59,070 nucleotides of DNA. Origin: Bradyrhizobium genomosp. I (2014) (lineage in GTDB: Bacteria; Pseudomonadota; Alphaproteobacteria; Rhizobiales; Xanthobacteraceae). The notes under the pieces are model-generated. The model was not told the DNA's origin. It saw nothing but the letters and a program-made list of their open reading frames with translations, and did not search any database. Location of the stretch: contig NZ_AJQE01000026.1 of assembly GCF_000261685.1 (NCBI RefSeq), positions 1 through 59,070 on the forward strand, read 5' to 3'. Made by a program: the position numbers and the translations under genes. Below, piece after piece: positions 57,256-59,070 of the stretch. Numbering within the stretch: the stretch's first letter is position 1; each line of letters begins with the position of its first letter.

Positions 57256-58340
57256 CAGGCGGCTCCCTCCACCAGAAGGCTGTCGGCATAGACGTGCACG
57301 TGCGACGGATCGAATTTCAACCCGGCGTCACCGTCGGATGACGTGAAGCCCGCCGGCGCGCGCGCCGCGAGCTTGGCATCACCGAGGCGCGTCCGCGCAA
57401 AGCGGATGCGGCCGAGATCGTCGATGCGCTCGATCTTCGCGGTGAGCAGGCCTGGCGCAGGCGCCACGACCTCGACGAATTCGGGACGGACACCGATCTC
57501 GATCTTCGTGCCGGCAGGCAGATTGTCGTAGGCGCGATTGAGCGTGATGACGTGGCCGCCGATACGCGCCTCACGCCCCCTCACCTCGGCCGGCAGGATG
57601 TTCATGCCGGGCGAGCCGATGAAATAGCCGACGAAGGTGTGTGCCGGCTTGTCGAACAGCTCGGCCGGCGTGCCGCTCTGCACCACGCGGCCGTCATGCA
57701 TGACGACCACGGTATCGGCGAAGGTCAGCGCCTCGGTCTGATCGTGGGTGACGTAGATCATCGTGAGATCGAGCTCGCGATGCAGCGCCTTCAGCTTCGA
57801 TCGGAGCTGCCACTTCAGCTCGGGGTCGATGACCGTGAGCGGCTCGTCGAACAGCACGGCGGCGACGTCGGAGCGGACCAGGCCGCGGCCGAGCGAGATC
57901 TTCTGCTTGGCATCCGCCGTGAGACGGGTCGCCTTACGATTGAGATAGGGCTCGAGATCGAGCAGGCGGCCGATCTCGGCGACGCGCCTGTCGATCTCGG
58001 CCTTCGGGACGCCGCGGTTCTTCAACGGAAACGCCAGGTTCTGCCCGACGGTCATCGTGTCGTAGATCACCGGAAACTGGAACACCTGGGCGATGTTGCG
58101 CTTCTGGGTTGACAGCGGTGTGATGTCCTTGCCGTCGAACAGGATCTTCCCGCGCGACGGCGTGATGATGCCGGAGATGACGTTGAGCAGCGTGGTCTTG
58201 CCGCAGCCGGATGGTCCGAGCAGCGCATAGGCGCCGCCCTGCCGCCAGGTCATGGTGACGGGCTTGAGCGCAAAGCTCTCCTGTGGCGCATCATTGCCGC
58301 CGTAGGAGTGCGCGAGATCGACGAGGTCAATGCGGGCCAT
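57255..58340 (-). CDS. glpT: Glycerol ABC importer ATPase GlpT, with degenerate signature motif
   Basis: 361 residues. Walker A GPSGCGKTT (about 42-50), Walker B VAAVLFDEP (about 156-164) and a C-terminal TOBE/MalK-type regulatory domain. The ABC signature reads LTADAKQ instead of LSGGQ (about 138-144), and the D-loop region is EPLTVIDPE instead of EPLSNLDA. The neighbouring GlpS has the normal LSGGQQQ. So one of the two composite ATP sites is probably inactive. It is cotranscribed with glpS upstream. Confidence 0.92.
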
Positions 58341-58352
58341 GGCGCATCTCCC

Positions 58353-59070
<718 letters not shown>

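Overview
The window is chromosomal DNA from an alphaproteobacterium, almost certainly a Bradyrhizobium or close relative. The evidence is the uniformly high GC, the fused cytochrome b/c1 gene (fbcH) behind its Rieske gene, a fused rhizobial-type trpE(G) with a small trpL leader, a FixK2-type box, a six-gene glpSTPQUV-type glycerol importer, and many short palindromic intergenic repeats. No rRNA, tRNA, CRISPR array or transposase was found. Both ends cut genes: the 3' part of smc at the left and the ATPase gene glpS at the right.

Layout. 1-5.5 kb: smc end, Rsm22-like methyltransferase, LemA and an M48 protease, then two adjacent P-loop ATPases with atypical Walker A motifs. 5.5-12.4 kb (minus strand): apt, trpE(G) with its leader peptide, a broken antitoxin remnant, a dienelactone hydrolase and the fbcF-fbcH respiratory operon. 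12.6-15.5 kb: trmL, queE, hemF and a HAD hydrolase. 15.5-18.8 kb: an accessory stretch of very small genes (DUF2158, dodecin, dimeric-barrel protein, acidic peptide, GcrA-like, hemerythrin) with an MBL-fold gene remnant and a FixK2-like box ahead of hemerythrin. 18.9-25 kb: a minus-strand operon DUF1285-nudL-DUF6111-cca-TSUP, split between cca and TSUP by a 2.3-kb insert (outer-membrane porin plus AraC regulator) flanked by 189/186-bp direct repeats of the cca/TSUP junction.

25.2-32.2 kb: MoxR ATPase, DUF58, BatA/DUF4159 and a 687-aa membrane protein in one operon. 32.4-35.4 kb: a Zur-type palindrome, DUF2946 protein and ZnuD-like TonB receptor, best read as a zinc uptake unit. 35.5-38.9 kb: GNAT, Nudix, metallophosphoesterase and small conserved proteins. 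38.9-42.2 kb: isocitrate lyase divergent from an ScfR/RamB-type regulator, with TTTGTAAA direct repeats between them. 42.3-46 kb: small proteins, a secreted HExxH protein, a frameshifted TPR gene and HtpX. 46.2-49.5 kb: an HlyD-like protein coupled to a PilZ-containing family-2 glycan synthase, resembling bgsBA. 49.6-53 kb: lytic transglycosylase, DUF1993, Old Yellow Enzyme. 53.2-59 kb: glpV-U-Q-P-T-S.

Most of the window is core metabolism in ordinary operons. The parts that best repay attention are the insertion between cca and TSUP, the predicted Zur and FixK2 sites, the trpL attenuator, the AraC and ScfR direct repeats, the asymmetric glycerol ABC ATPases and the c-di-GMP-type glycan synthase pair.
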